From Pseudomonadales bacterium (GTDB lineage Bacteria; Pseudomonadota; Gammaproteobacteria; Pseudomonadales; Pseudohongiellaceae): a stretch of DNA of 64,000 nt. Location: NCBI GenBank assembly GCA_012103535.1, contig WLWQ01000003.1, forward strand, positions 62,001-126,000. The letters are read 5' to 3'. Below are positions 51,757 to 61,502 of the stretch, piece by piece (position 1 is the first letter of the stretch; each line of letters starts with the position of its first letter). Below the pieces are notes generated by a model. The model was not told the DNA's origin and searched no databases. It saw only the letters and a list, made by a program, of their open reading frames with translations. Made by a program: the position numbers and the translations under genes.

Positions 51757-53223
51757 TTAGTTACTTGGACCTGCTGGCAGCCGGTAATCCAGAGGAGGAG
51801 GTCGATCTCCCAGGAGTGGCTCGTACTCCCAATTCAATGGAGGTCTATCCTGGTGTTCATTTTTGGCACTGTCCACCAAAGATTCATTGGTAATTAAGTC
51901 CACTGCTGTCATGGCCAGCGTTTTTGCCGCCACGATCATTCCCTTATTGCCAATCGAAGTTCCACCAGCAGCAACTGCCTGCCATGAATGGGAAGAGGTG
52001 CCAGGTACCCAGGTAGCCGCGCGCATACCTCCCGTTGCGACCGCCCAACTCACGTCAGCAACATCAGTCGAGCCACCGCCGCCTCTTTCATTTACAACCA
52101 TAGGTCGAATGTTAGCTGCATCTTCAACTGGAGGTGCATTGACAGGCAATGCAGAACGCAAGGTCTCAGCAAACTGCCTTTCTTCCGCGCTGTAGTTTAT
52201 TCCACCGACACGAGACAGGTTGGAATGCATCGCTTCCTGCAGAGAGATATTCGGCAACACGTTATAGATTCCATGAATTACTTCATAGTCCACCTCAGTG
52301 TCTGTGCCTAATGCAGCACCTTGCGCTGTTTGTACAACTCGTTCGAAAATTTCGTTTACCTGGACAGGTTCCGGATGACGCACGTAGTAATAAACCTCTG
52401 AAAAATCTGGCACTACGTTTGGTGCCGATCCTCCGGAAGTAATTACATAATGAATACGAGTTTCCATGGGCACGTGTTCACGCATTAAATTTACCATGTG
52501 ATTCATTGCTTCGACGCCGTCCAGTGCTGAACGTCCGCGATGAGGAGCGCCCGCTGCATGAGCAGAGAGCCCGGTGAATCTAAACTTGGCAGACTTATTG
52601 GCCAATGAACTTCTGGCATCTGCAGAATTCGCGTCGCTAGGATGCCAATGCAATACAACGTCAACGTCATCGAACAGGCCATCTCTGACCATATAAACTT
52701 TACCGGCTCCGCCCTCTTCCGCTGGCGTTCCGTACAATCGGATTTCACCTATTTGTCCGGTTTCCTGCATCCACATTTTGGTGGCAATCGCAGCTGCAAC
52801 CGAACCAGTACCAAATAAATGATGACCACAGGCATGACCCGCTGCTTTATGATCGATTGCATCTCTTAAGGGATTTCTATCTTGAGTTATACCCGGGAGC
52901 GCATCGTATTCCGCGAGAATGCCAACAGTAGGACCACCGGTACCGGCACTCCAGGTAGCAACAAAGGCAGTTGGTATACCTGCAACACCGGTGGTGATTT
53001 CAAATCCGGCATTCGCGAGTTGTTGTTGCAACAGATTTGAACTTTGAGTCTCCAGATAACCAACTTCGGCCCAGTCCCAAATTTGTTGGGCGACCTCTCC
53101 ATAGAGATTGGCGTTGTCATCGATGTATTGCATGACAGTAGCCTTATGATCCTGGGCACTGATATTAGTCACTGCTAGAACCGAGGCTCCAATCAGCACT
53201 GCTACTCGTTTAAGATAATTCAT
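51757..53223 (-). CDS. Exported M20-family amidohydrolase (AbgB-like)
   Basis: A 488-residue zinc peptidase of the M20D/AbgB type, which cleaves aminoacyl amides such as p-aminobenzoyl-glutamate. A signal peptide (VAVLIGASVLAVTNISAQ) marks it as periplasmic. Metal-site segments are VGILAEYDALPG, HACGHHLFGTG, the catalytic glutamate pair in YGTPAEEGGAGK and a late histidine in GTSSHSWQ. The dimerisation domain spans SAHAAGAPHRGRSALDGVEAMN. GGAG lies nine bases before the ATG. Its position between two Tat-type aminotransferases suggests joint processing of amino-acid amides in the periplasm. Confidence 0.92.
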   Translation of the reverse strand: MNYLKRVAVLIGASVLAVTNISAQDHKATVMQYIDDNANLYGEVAQQIWDWAEVGYLETQSSNLLQQQLANAGFEITTGVAGIPTAFVATWSAGTGGPTVGILAEYDALPGITQDRNPLRDAIDHKAAGHACGHHLFGTGSVAAAIATKMWMQETGQIGEIRLYGTPAEEGGAGKVYMVRDGLFDDVDVVLHWHPSDANSADARSSLANKSAKFRFTGLSAHAAGAPHRGRSALDGVEAMNHMVNLMREHVPMETRIHYVITSGGSAPNVVPDFSEVYYYVRHPEPVQVNEIFERVVQTAQGAALGTDTEVDYEVIHGIYNVLPNISLQEAMHSNLSRVGGINYSAEERQFAETLRSALPVNAPPVEDAANIRPMVVNERGGGGSTDVADVSWAVATGGMRAATWVPGTSSHSWQAVAAGGTSIGNKGMIVAAKTLAMTAVDLITNESLVDSAKNEHQDRPPLNWEYEPLLGDRPPPLDYRLPAGPSN

Positions 53224-53379
53224 GGCAATCGACTCCGCGCTTTAAAAACAGTAGTAATAGTCCTACCAATTGCCGGTAATAGTAAAGCCCACAGCAGCCG
53301 AAATCGTTGAATATCTTTCTAGACATGCCCATGCCACGAACATACATTTTCTCCGAATCTAAGCAAAAAATTCAGCCAC

Positions 53380-53411
53380 AAAAAAGGGACTGATCAAATC
53401 AGTCCCTTTTT
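53380..53411 (-). terminator. Rho-independent terminator (symmetrical)
   Basis: AAAAAGGGACTGAT and ATCAGTCCCTTTTT form a perfect 14-base-pair stem with a three-base loop and A/T runs on both sides, so it can work in both directions. It closes the aminotransferase gene ending at 53427 on the minus strand. Confidence 0.92.
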
Positions 53412-53426
53412 GACTTTCTACCTGTT

Positions 53427-54572
53427 TTAACCGAGTACTTTCGCAAATACCTCCAACGCCACTTTCATTTCTTCTCTACTTCCTAAAGAAATGCGGCAAT
53501 GAGTTTGCTCTAGAGGTGGAAAATCTCGTCCTACTAAAACGTTGTGCTCGAGACAGCCTTCTCTGAACTTTGCTGCAGGCATTCCGATGTTAACGAAGAT
53601 ATGGTTCGTGTTTGAATCCGGTACTTCGTGACCTCTACTACGGAAGAAACCAACAACCTCATCGCGAATTTCAGCATTTTCCTGAGCTTCCCAGGCGATG
53701 TGCTCTTTATCTTCCAATGCTGACAGCGCTGCAATTGCACCAAGCATGTTAACGTCACCCATGCCCCAGGCTCCGCGAATCTTCGCCAGAGTCTCTTCCT
53801 GTGCCAAAGCATAGCCGATGCGCATACCGGCAAGACCATGCGCCTTCGAGAAGGAACGAGTTATAAATACTTTGTCGAATTCCATGGCCAATGGCAAAGC
53901 GGTTTCCATGGCGCCTGCTCGCGTATAGTTAATATAGGCTTCGTCGATGTGAACATAAGTGTCAGGATTTTCTCTCATTACTCTGCGCACGAATGCCTCA
54001 ACTGCAGCTGGACCATGGACAGTCCCAGTTGGATTGTTTGGGTTACATAGATATAACAAGCCAGCACCATCAGCATTGTTAGCCAGGTCATCCAGATCAA
54101 CGCCAAGATCACTACCGAGTGGCAATTCGATTGTGGCCGCACCGATGGTTCGCGCCGTACCCAGACTGGTTGAATAAGTCGGCATTGGCGTAACAAATGT
54201 TTTGTCAGCGTCACAGAATGCTCGTACCGATCCTTGTAACAAGGGCGTTGAACCTGTGGCTAGTTGCACGTTGTCAATGCTAATACTGTAATAGTCAGCA
54301 ATGCCCTGGCGTAACTCATTCACATGATCGGGAGAATAACCACGACCAACTCGCTTGGTAGTATGGGAATGAATGGCGTCCATAGTACTCGGTCCGGGAC
54401 CGCGCGCACTCTCATTCTGATTTAATTGAATAATGCCATTATCGTATACGCCAGCTGCATGGGCGGCTCGAGTCTGGGCATTGGCCTTGCGGCTAAAAAC
54501 GGTTGTTCCAGAAATGGCTCCAACAGCAGCGCCAAGGGCGATGGTTCCAAATCCACGTCGGGTAGTTTTCAT
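53427..54572 (-). CDS. Tat-exported histidinol-phosphate-type aminotransferase
   Basis: A 381-residue PLP aminotransferase similar to HisC-like enzymes. A twin-arginine signal (KTTRRGFGTIALGAAVGAI, to RKANAQ) leads it. The catalytic domain has LNQNESARGPGPS, LATGSTPLLQGSVRAFCD, the PLP-binding LYLCNPNNPTGT, VHIDEAYINYT, and the lysine motif ITRSFSKAHGLAGMRIGYA, with C-terminal arginine NCRISLGSREE-like (THCRISLGSREEM). A strong ribosome binding site GGGAGG lies just before the ATG. Biosynthetic HisC would be cytoplasmic, so this is probably a periplasmic transaminase of unknown amino donor. Confidence 0.88.
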   Translation of the reverse strand: MKTTRRGFGTIALGAAVGAISGTTVFSRKANAQTRAAHAAGVYDNGIIQLNQNESARGPGPSTMDAIHSHTTKRVGRGYSPDHVNELRQGIADYYSISIDNVQLATGSTPLLQGSVRAFCDADKTFVTPMPTYSTSLGTARTIGAATIELPLGSDLGVDLDDLANNADGAGLLYLCNPNNPTGTVHGPAAVEAFVRRVMRENPDTYVHIDEAYINYTRAGAMETALPLAMEFDKVFITRSFSKAHGLAGMRIGYALAQEETLAKIRGAWGMGDVNMLGAIAALSALEDKEHIAWEAQENAEIRDEVVGFFRSRGHEVPDSNTNHIFVNIGMPAAKFREGCLEHNVLVGRDFPPLEQTHCRISLGSREEMKVALEVFAKVLG

Positions 54573-54758
54573 GGGTCCTCCCGTAGCCTTGAATGGCTCG
54601 TTGCGTGATTAATTCTTCTATTTACAAGCATCCACAAATACTCTGATGCTTAGTCGCAGTAGCTGCATCATAGCGCCTGCATAAGGCTGAATTCAATCAG
54701 TTGCGACAGGAAAGCGCTATTTCTGTCCTCTAGCAAGTTGCTTAGTGGCGAAAATCGC

Positions 54759-55778
54759 CTAAATCGACGCGAGGTGCTCCAGCAGAGGCTGCATGATCAC
54801 GTTTGAATGAGAGGTAATAAGCCAATGGCCGCCTGCCAACTCCAGCTTGAGGTAAGGTCCAGTCATGTATTGTTCCTGGGCATCCACTCCGGCCCTGCCA
54901 GCTGATGGGTCGTCATTACCCCAGATGAAGAAACTGGGTGTTTCGATGTACGGATCAGGTTCCTGGTCACTAGCAGGTTCGGCTCCCATCTGGCGGTACC
55001 AATTTAACGTTGCCGATAGCGCTCCAGGTTCAGAAAAAACGGCACGGTACTCATCTTGTTGGGAGGGCCGCATGTCGGCGAAGGTAGACATTAGCAAGGA
55101 GAGATTATTAAAGGTAAACAGAGTTTCCGGCACCCATGGCATGGTGAACAACAAAAAATAGCTGCTGCGGGCCTGTTGGTCTGGATCATTGGCCAATGCC
55201 TCACCAAAAGCTGAAGGATGGGCAATCGATATGCCAGTCCAGGTTAGAATTCTATCCGGTTGTTCCATCACCGTGGCCCAACCCACTGCCGATCCCCAAT
55301 CGTGACCTATTAGATGAAACTGATCGACACCAATTGCATCGGCAACTGCAAAGACATCGCTGACAAGTTCACTTACCTGGTAAGCAGATGAATCTAGAGG
55401 TCTTGCGCCAGGGCTATAACCTCTTTGATCGAATGCCACGACTCGGTAGCCAGCACTGGCAAGCGGTCCGATGATGGGCTCCCACATTGCGGACGTAGTT
55501 GGAAAGCCATGCAACAAAATTATTGTTTCGGTTGTAGGATTGTTGTCGTTGTTGGCGATGCGAGTTCTAAATTCAAATCCATTGGCTTCTACCAAAACCA
55601 ATTCTGTGGATCGATTGGAATTTGCAGACTCTGCGTAGCGAGGAAGTTCTTCAGTGCTATTACTATGGTTAAATTCTCTGTCTAAGGACAAAGAGGAACT
55701 CACTGCACCAATTAACAAAACACTCAAGATCAAAGCAAGGAAACTGAGGCTAACAATTTTGAGAATTTTCTTAATCAA
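54759..55778 (-). CDS. Membrane-anchored alpha/beta hydrolase (epoxide hydrolase/dehalogenase type)
   Basis: A 339-residue alpha/beta hydrolase with an N-terminal membrane segment (residues 8-27). The start is TTG at 55778 with AGGGG seven bases upstream. Oxyanion motif LLHGFPTTS (90-95), nucleophile D160 in IGHDWGSAVGW, the acid probably in FIWGNDDPSAG and the base in LAGGHWLITS. The aspartate nucleophile and HGFPT context indicate epoxide hydrolase or haloalkane dehalogenase relatives. It differs from the fused hydrolase at 31100-32548 in lacking the split-barrel domain. Stand-alone gene. Confidence 0.88.
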   Translation of the reverse strand: MIKKILKIVSLSFLALILSVLLIGAVSSSLSLDREFNHSNSTEELPRYAESANSNRSTELVLVEANGFEFRTRIANNDNNPTTETIILLHGFPTTSAMWEPIIGPLASAGYRVVAFDQRGYSPGARPLDSSAYQVSELVSDVFAVADAIGVDQFHLIGHDWGSAVGWATVMEQPDRILTWTGISIAHPSAFGEALANDPDQQARSSYFLLFTMPWVPETLFTFNNLSLLMSTFADMRPSQQDEYRAVFSEPGALSATLNWYRQMGAEPASDQEPDPYIETPSFFIWGNDDPSAGRAGVDAQEQYMTGPYLKLELAGGHWLITSHSNVIMQPLLEHLASI

Positions 55779-55864
55779 TGGTGAACCCCTTCAGAGGAGA
55801 GAGGCAAACATTCTAGAATTATTCAGTACGATGCGCTAGCGCAGCAAAATATTCTTCACTTTGG

Positions 55865-58264
55865 CTAGTTTGATGTACCGAAGAAAGAACTTGAAACTTC
55901 TCCCTGATGCACATAAAAAACTGCGTCGTCAGCGAGTAAAGAGCGGTCGCCAAAACTTCCCCAAAAACTAAAGAACTCTATTTCCTCAGTAGAATCGGCT
56001 TCAATATAACCAACTTCGCTTAGCCCTGCTTCTGTGGCTTCAAAAGAATAGAGACCACGATTGGTAAATGAAAACCAGGCTGAAGGTGATGTTGGATCAA
56101 AGTTAGAATCGTCAGGTTCGGTTTCGTGTACTTGAATAGGAATTGCGAAGCGCGCCGGCGTAGCCGCCGTTGCAGGTAAGAAAGAAATTCCATGATGGTC
56201 ATAGAGCACTTCCGATTCTGAACCTCGCATTCCGTAGATTAGCGAATTGATTTCAGTTGGTGCAGAAATATCAGAAATATCAAACAAGGAAAGTTTCACT
56301 CCTTGATACCAGGCACCACGCGCGAAAGCGAAATCACTAGCGCCATCATCTGGAATTGCATCTTTGCCAACACCCAGTAATAAATCTTCGCTGATCGGAT
56401 GTAAGTAGTCAGAGTAGCCTTCAATTTCTAACTCTCCGGCAATTATTGGATTTTCCTGATCGGCTAGATCAACAACATAGAGGGGATCGATAACACGAAA
56501 GGTAACCAGGTATGCGCGATCACCTATAAAGCGTGCGGCATAAAGTTGTTCCCCCGGCTTGCCGATGCCATCGATGAAATCGACTTCTTGTAGCTCACCA
56601 TTCGATTCTCTAAGCACGGTCAGTCGAGTGCTTGATGTTTCATTCCAGGTATCGCCTACTGAAGTAACGACGTTCAGATACTCATTGCTAGTACCACCGG
56701 TTCCCATGCGGAAAGAACGCTTGTCCTCGGCCCAACCCAGATGACCTTCTACCTGGCCGGATCCACGATATTCAATGTCCCCAGAGCCAAGTGCAAATTT
56801 GTGAATAGCAGTCTTATGATTTGGATCGTAAAAAAGCGCATCTACCGCCTGAACGCTGTACTCATACTGAGTTGTGGCCAGATACAAGGAATCTGTGGTC
56901 ATGAACAGTGTTTCAGAGTTACCAAGAAAACAGGTGCTAGAAAAGTCAGCGGGGTTGTTTAGAGGAACTGAAGTAATCGTGATTAGTGAAGGGCTTTGCG
57001 TTGTATCTACATCACCGGTTGCCAGGAAACAGCGATCACTGACAATCAATTCTCTTTCTTCATCATTCAACAGAGTAAGTTTCGGCGTTAAATCGGTAAG
57101 CGCTGCGTTACTTAATAGTGCGGTATTTTCCGCTATCGACTCTTCATCCGTGGCGTATGGATTAAATTCAGGAATGGAAGGTGTATAGCGGGTAACAACG
57201 TAGAGCGTTTCACCGATACGTCTACTGGATACTAAATCACCATCGATGATTATCTTCTCTCGTAAAGAAAGATTGGCGGGATCCGCAGCATTTAAAAACT
57301 CCAGTTCGGTTTTGTTGCTGCCCCAACTCCAGACATCAAACCAGGCTAAGTAGTTACTCGGCCCAGAAAGTGTGACGAGCATTTCTGCGTCATCGATTCC
57401 TTCGCTTACTAGATAAAGACTTTGAGCTGTAGAAAACACATCGTCTTGTTCTTGACCAGGTTCATAGACACCAACTTCTTCAGCTTCTGCGGATGCTGGA
57501 TCTAATGAAAAAGTAGCAACACAATTTAGACTGCCGCATTCGCGCAGAACAAAGAGTGACGTACCATCGCTCTTAATAATGTCCGCTTCATCCACACCCG
57601 CAATTTGCAGATTGGTTCCTGATACTTGGGTAGCGCTTGAGCTGTTACTATCTTCGGCAATTGCGCCAAAAGTTTCTAGAGCGCGGACTATCAACTCATC
57701 ACTTGAGCTTACTTGCATTCCTTCTTTTATAAAGCTTTCCATTGCTGCATCGGAACTAAACTGGTGCAGGCGATCGACTTGTGAAGATTGAATATCAAAT
57801 TCCATGGGAGTATCGGACACAACCAAATCTTCACCATCCACTTGATAGGCAGCAAACAATTGATAAGCACCTGCTGGTAATTCAAGGTCTTGAAAAAAGT
57901 CGATGGTAGTTTGATCGTCTAATATTGCGGATGCATAGGACACTAAACTTTCTGTTGCGCCATCCCACAATTCCCAACCCGTATCGGATTTGATAAACCA
58001 TTCGTTATCATAAAGAGCAACTGCAAACAGATTTGCTATCTGACCAACATCGGATGAATCGATAGAGAGTTCGAGTTGACTTGAATAAGCGTCAGTGTCG
58101 AGAAAGGCAGAGGTATATTGATGAGGTGCTGCTATTTCAAGACTGTGAACACCATCGCTGGCGGCCGATTGAGCGGCCGCCTGAGATGGAAACACAAAAA
58201 TGAAAATTATAGCCAGAACTACTACGGCTGCGATCTTGAGAATAGCGTGGTTATTCATATGCAT
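55865..58264 (-). CDS. Large exported beta-propeller protein
   Basis: A 799-residue exported protein. AGGAGGT seven bases before the ATG gives a strong start, followed by the signal peptide ILKIAAVVVLAIIFIFVFPSQAAAQ. The N-terminal 150 residues form a beta-sandwich. From about residue 205 a beta-propeller follows (NLQIAGVDEADIIKSDGTSLFVL is the family opening; only its ends are exact, GVDEADIIKSDG). Later blades read RRIGETLYVVTRYTPSIPEF, YAARFIGDRAYLVTFRVIDPLYVVDL and DYLHPISEDLLLGVGKDA. It matches the secreted beta-propeller family that also carries C-terminal DUF-type copper-binding relatives in archaea. Function unknown, likely surface or periplasmic. Confidence 0.85.
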   Translation of the reverse strand: MHMNNHAILKIAAVVVLAIIFIFVFPSQAAAQSAASDGVHSLEIAAPHQYTSAFLDTDAYSSQLELSIDSSDVGQIANLFAVALYDNEWFIKSDTGWELWDGATESLVSYASAILDDQTTIDFFQDLELPAGAYQLFAAYQVDGEDLVVSDTPMEFDIQSSQVDRLHQFSSDAAMESFIKEGMQVSSSDELIVRALETFGAIAEDSNSSSATQVSGTNLQIAGVDEADIIKSDGTSLFVLRECGSLNCVATFSLDPASAEAEEVGVYEPGQEQDDVFSTAQSLYLVSEGIDDAEMLVTLSGPSNYLAWFDVWSWGSNKTELEFLNAADPANLSLREKIIIDGDLVSSRRIGETLYVVTRYTPSIPEFNPYATDEESIAENTALLSNAALTDLTPKLTLLNDEERELIVSDRCFLATGDVDTTQSPSLITITSVPLNNPADFSSTCFLGNSETLFMTTDSLYLATTQYEYSVQAVDALFYDPNHKTAIHKFALGSGDIEYRGSGQVEGHLGWAEDKRSFRMGTGGTSNEYLNVVTSVGDTWNETSSTRLTVLRESNGELQEVDFIDGIGKPGEQLYAARFIGDRAYLVTFRVIDPLYVVDLADQENPIIAGELEIEGYSDYLHPISEDLLLGVGKDAIPDDGASDFAFARGAWYQGVKLSLFDISDISAPTEINSLIYGMRGSESEVLYDHHGISFLPATAATPARFAIPIQVHETEPDDSNFDPTSPSAWFSFTNRGLYSFEATEAGLSEVGYIEADSTEEIEFFSFWGSFGDRSLLADDAVFYVHQGEVSSSFFGTSN

Positions 58265-58472
58265 ACTGAATACCTCCTATTACCTTTTCTCAGAATCTGA
58301 CCCTATTTGAGTTGTCTAGGTGCTACCACCGCGAGCTAAAAAAAGTGGAATCTACTTAGCATTTTTGCTTCATTAAATTAGATCATGTAATTGGGTAAGA
58401 AATTTCAATCTGTGAGCAATAGACTGAATATCCACTGGAAGGGGCGAAATACGGGGGTTTCAGGTGTTGTAA

Positions 58473-59189
58473 TTATCCCGAATCAGAATCCGAAGGAAAT
58501 GCCTTAGATACTGCAGTTTCGACGGCTGTATGCGCTCCCTGTGTAAGAAAAGTCCCATGGGCGGATAGCAGACTACTGAATTCCAGCTGGAGCAGTCGTC
58601 GAAATTCAGACTCCAAACTGCCCCCTTCGGGAGTCATTATTTTCAACCAGATTGGCCCGACGATTGTCGTTTTCGGAAAGCCGATGCGAGGCATAACGAT
58701 TCTCGCCAGCCAATTGTTATAGCTGTAATCCCCGTAATGTTGTATTGCATCACAAGTAAACAGAATGCCGCCATCTCGTTTAAGCAATAAAGCGCACTCC
58801 GGTTGAGCTGTACCCTGGAACTGAAAAAACTCACATTCATGAACCGGGGTTAATCCACCCATACCGATTTCTATATCAACAAGTGGTTCAGTGTAGGTCG
58901 TGCCACCTTGCTGACACCAAAATTGCGCCTTAAAGTTGTCTGCATAGTAAGGATCGTCTACCCCATGAAATGCTCCTAGCCTTACTAAATTTTTCACTTC
59001 TCCCAATGATCGCAAATTTTCTTCAGTTTTCCTGTTAAGTCGAATTGGATTTATTAAAGTAAGTTCGTCTCCTTCACGAATGATTCCCATGTTTCGAGTA
59101 ATACGCATAAAAGCGTTGAGCTTGATGCTGCCACGCACCATATACGCATCAGTACCAATTTCTTCAATATCACCGTGGGGATAAATCAT
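58473..59189 (-). CDS. DUF4336/MBL-like protein
   Basis: A 238-residue cytoplasmic protein resembling the metallo-beta-lactamase-like DUF4336 family: GDIEEIGTDAYMVRGSIKLNAFMRI, then LTLINPIRLNRKTEENLRSLGEVKNLVRLGAFHGVDDPYY (ends: LTLINPIRL and GAFHGVDDPYY), ILFTCDAIQHYGDY and LLSAHGTFL. The canonical HxHxDH is reduced to a single HGVDD, so metal binding is doubtful. GAGGAT precedes the ATG. It begins 14 bases after the acyl-CoA synthetase stop and is co-transcribed with it. Function unknown. Confidence 0.75.
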   Translation of the reverse strand: MIYPHGDIEEIGTDAYMVRGSIKLNAFMRITRNMGIIREGDELTLINPIRLNRKTEENLRSLGEVKNLVRLGAFHGVDDPYYADNFKAQFWCQQGGTTYTEPLVDIEIGMGGLTPVHECEFFQFQGTAQPECALLLKRDGGILFTCDAIQHYGDYSYNNWLARIVMPRIGFPKTTIVGPIWLKIMTPEGGSLESEFRRLLQLEFSSLLSAHGTFLTQGAHTAVETAVSKAFPSDSDSG

Positions 59190-59203
59190 TTTCGAATCCT
59201 CAA

Positions 59204-60898
59204 TTAGGCAGTAGCCTGTTCCTCTAATCCCAGTTCTTTAACACTAATTTCCCGCATTTTATATTTTTGAACTTTTCCCGTTACAGTCATCGGGAAGTCA
59301 GAACTAAATCGAATATAACGAGGTACCTTATAGTGGGCGATCTTTCCTTTACAGAATGCTTTTACATCATCCTCAGTCATTTCGGTTCCATCTACCAAAC
59401 CCACCCAGGCAACAATTTCTTCACCAAACTTTTGATCTGGTACTCCGGTAACTTGCACCGCTTCAATATTTTCATGAGTCATTAAATATTCTTCTATTTC
59501 GCGGGGATATACGTTTTCTCCACCTCTAACAATCATGTCCTTGATTCTTCCGACTATGTTCACGTAACCGTCTTCGTCCATAACTGCGGTATCGCCGGTG
59601 TGCATCCATCCGTTCTTATCAATGGCGGTCGCGGTTGCTTCTGGATTTTCCCAATAGCCAAGCATAACGGAATATCCGCGAGTGCAGAGTTCTCCCATTG
59701 CGCCAATAGGGCACATTTCACCAGTTTCCGGTTCGATGATTTTTACTTCCACATGGGGGTGGACGCGACCGACAGTGCTCACTTGCTTATCCAACGGTGA
59801 ATCGACCCGAGTTTGAAAACTCACCGGACTTGTTTCGGTCATGCCGTAAGCAATCTCAACCTCGGTCATGTGCATTAGTTCATTAACTTGTTTCATAGTT
59901 TCGATAGGACAAGGCGCCCCCGCCATGATGCCAGTGCGCAATGACGAAAGTTCATAGTCAGAAAAATTCGGTAGCGCTAACTCAGCAATAAACATGGTCG
60001 GCACACCGTAAAGCGCTGTCGCTTTTTCAGCCTGCACTGCCTGCAGCACTGCTTCCGGTTCGAATCCTTCACTGGGGTATATGGCGCAAGCGCCATGAGT
60101 TAAACAGCCGAGATTTCCCATCACCATTCCGAAGCAATGATAAAGAGGTACCGGCACTACCAGTCTATCTTCTTCGGTAAAGTTCATCGTCGCCGCAACA
60201 AAGTAACCGTTGTTCAATATATTGTGATGGCTGAGAGTCGCACCTTTAGGAAATCCTGTAGTGCCACTGGTGTATTGGATGTTAATCGCATCATCCATAT
60301 CCTGATGCGCCATGCGTGTACTTAGATCTTCATCACTTGTTTGCGAAGCCAATTTCAAAAACTCAGACCAGTTATAGATTCCTTGCACGTCTGATGTGGT
60401 CATAGAAATTACGGCATTTAGATTCGGAAACTTTTCACTGCTTAGGGTACCGGTAGCAGAACTTACCAACTCAGAGCAGAGCTCTGTAATCATTCCTTCA
60501 TAATCTGAAGTCTTAAACTGATTTTGTAGAACTAATCCATTGCAACCGGACTGTTCCAGAACGTAGGCCAATTCATGAACTCGATAGGCCGGATTTATAG
60601 TAACCAGGACGATGCCAGCCTTTGCTGTAGCGTATTGTGTGGTCAACCATTCAATGTTGTTGGGGGACCAGATACCAACCCGATCGCCTTTTTCGAATCC
60701 GGCCGCAATAAAAGCCTTTGCCAATTCATTAACCCGGTTCGCCAATTGAGAATAGCTAAGGCGCACATCCTGATGGATTGAAACCACCGCCTCTCGATCA
60801 CCATGTTGCGCAACAATTTGATCGAAGAGTTTTGGTATAGGGGTTCCTAGTAAGGGTTTGTCGGATGGGCCGCTGGCGTAGCTGACTAACGACGACAT
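59204..60898 (-). CDS. Acyl-CoA synthetase (AMP-binding family)
   Basis: A 564-residue adenylate-forming ligase that activates a fatty or short-chain acid as acyl-CoA. The start at 60898 ([13 protein letters not shown]) is preferred because AAGGAACA lies just upstream; the frame is open to 60946. Motifs: the P-loop-like [52 protein letters not shown] and [15 protein letters not shown], and the catalytic lysine region [15 protein letters not shown]. It is divergent from liuR and shares the regulatory region with the liu genes, so it probably feeds or follows branched-chain acid breakdown under the same regulator. Confidence 0.93.
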   Translation of the reverse strand: MSSLVSYASGPSDKPLLGTPIPKLFDQIVAQHGDREAVVSIHQDVRLSYSQLANRVNELAKAFIAAGFEKGDRVGIWSPNNIEWLTTQYATAKAGIVLVTINPAYRVHELAYVLEQSGCNGLVLQNQFKTSDYEGMITELCSELVSSATGTLSSEKFPNLNAVISMTTSDVQGIYNWSEFLKLASQTSDEDLSTRMAHQDMDDAINIQYTSGTTGFPKGATLSHHNILNNGYFVAATMNFTEEDRLVVPVPLYHCFGMVMGNLGCLTHGACAIYPSEGFEPEAVLQAVQAEKATALYGVPTMFIAELALPNFSDYELSSLRTGIMAGAPCPIETMKQVNELMHMTEVEIAYGMTETSPVSFQTRVDSPLDKQVSTVGRVHPHVEVKIIEPETGEMCPIGAMGELCTRGYSVMLGYWENPEATATAIDKNGWMHTGDTAVMDEDGYVNIVGRIKDMIVRGGENVYPREIEEYLMTHENIEAVQVTGVPDQKFGEEIVAWVGLVDGTEMTEDDVKAFCKGKIAHYKVPRYIRFSSDFPMTVTGKVQKYKMREISVKELGLEEQATA

Positions 60899-61030
60899 GA
60901 TTGTTCCTTTTTGCTGTTCTATTGGTGTGATTAAGCTTAGGAGCACTAATTTAAAAGATAACAGGTGCCAGGGAAACCGCTTTCTACGGCGAGTTTAGGG
61001 CTCAAGTCGCCATTGGGTGGCAAATTTTGC

Positions 61031-61046
61031 TTTACGTTAACGTAAA
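61031..61046. promoter_or_regulatory. Perfect palindrome, probable LiuR operator
   Basis: TTTACGTTAACGTAAA is a perfect 16-base palindrome, followed by a further ACGTAAG repeat. It lies 50 bases before the liuR ATG and about 130 bases before the divergent acyl-CoA synthetase. It agrees with the LiuR-type MerR operator pattern as I know it (TTTACGT-N-ACGTAAA), so both divergent units are probably controlled from it. Confidence 0.75.
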
Positions 61047-61095
61047 CGTAAGCTAAGCTCAAGCCTGTCCTTTAATGATCCTGGAGAGCTTCGTC

Positions 61096-61470
61096 ATGAC
61101 TACTGTTTACAGCATTTCCGAGCTGGCTCAGGAGTTCAAAGTCACGCCTAGAACCATTCGTTTCTACGAGGAAAAAGGCCTGCTCTCACCAGGTCGAAAA
61201 GGCAGCGTCCGGGTATTTAGTTCTGCCGATCGGATTCGCTTAAAACTGATCCTGCGAGGAAAACTTATCGGTTTTTCTCTCGATGAGAGCCGGGACATTA
61301 TCGATTTGTATGAACCTGAAACGACCAACAATCGCCAATTAGAAAGTTTGCTAGACAAGATCTCAGAGAAGCAATTGCAGTTAGAGCAACAGAAGAAAGA
61401 AATAAACACCATGCTAAAAGATTTGAAAAAGACAGAGGCAATCTGTCTTAGTGCGTTGAGCCAACGGTAA
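61096..61470 (+). CDS. liuR: MerR-family regulator LiuR
   Basis: A 124-residue MerR-type regulator. The ATG at 61096 is chosen because the helix-turn-helix begins right after ([31 protein letters not shown]) (ends: [13 protein letters not shown] and [14 protein letters not shown]) and GGAG lies about 11 bases upstream. The wing is [21 protein letters not shown] and a coiled-coil dimerisation helix follows ([20 protein letters not shown]). No C-terminal cysteines of metal sensors are present. With liuA and liuB directly downstream it is LiuR, controlling leucine and isovalerate breakdown. Confidence 0.92.
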   Translation: MTTVYSISELAQEFKVTPRTIRFYEEKGLLSPGRKGSVRVFSSADRIRLKLILRGKLIGFSLDESRDIIDLYEPETTNNRQLESLLDKISEKQLQLEQQKKEINTMLKDLKKTEAICLSALSQR

Positions 61471-61502
61471 GGAAACTTTGGCGACGCAATCGGGGGAACA
61501 AT

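Noticed and set aside
53380..53411. Considered as a repeat unit or attachment site because of its perfect symmetry
   Set aside because: Only one copy was seen; A/T runs and its position after a gene end make it a terminator.
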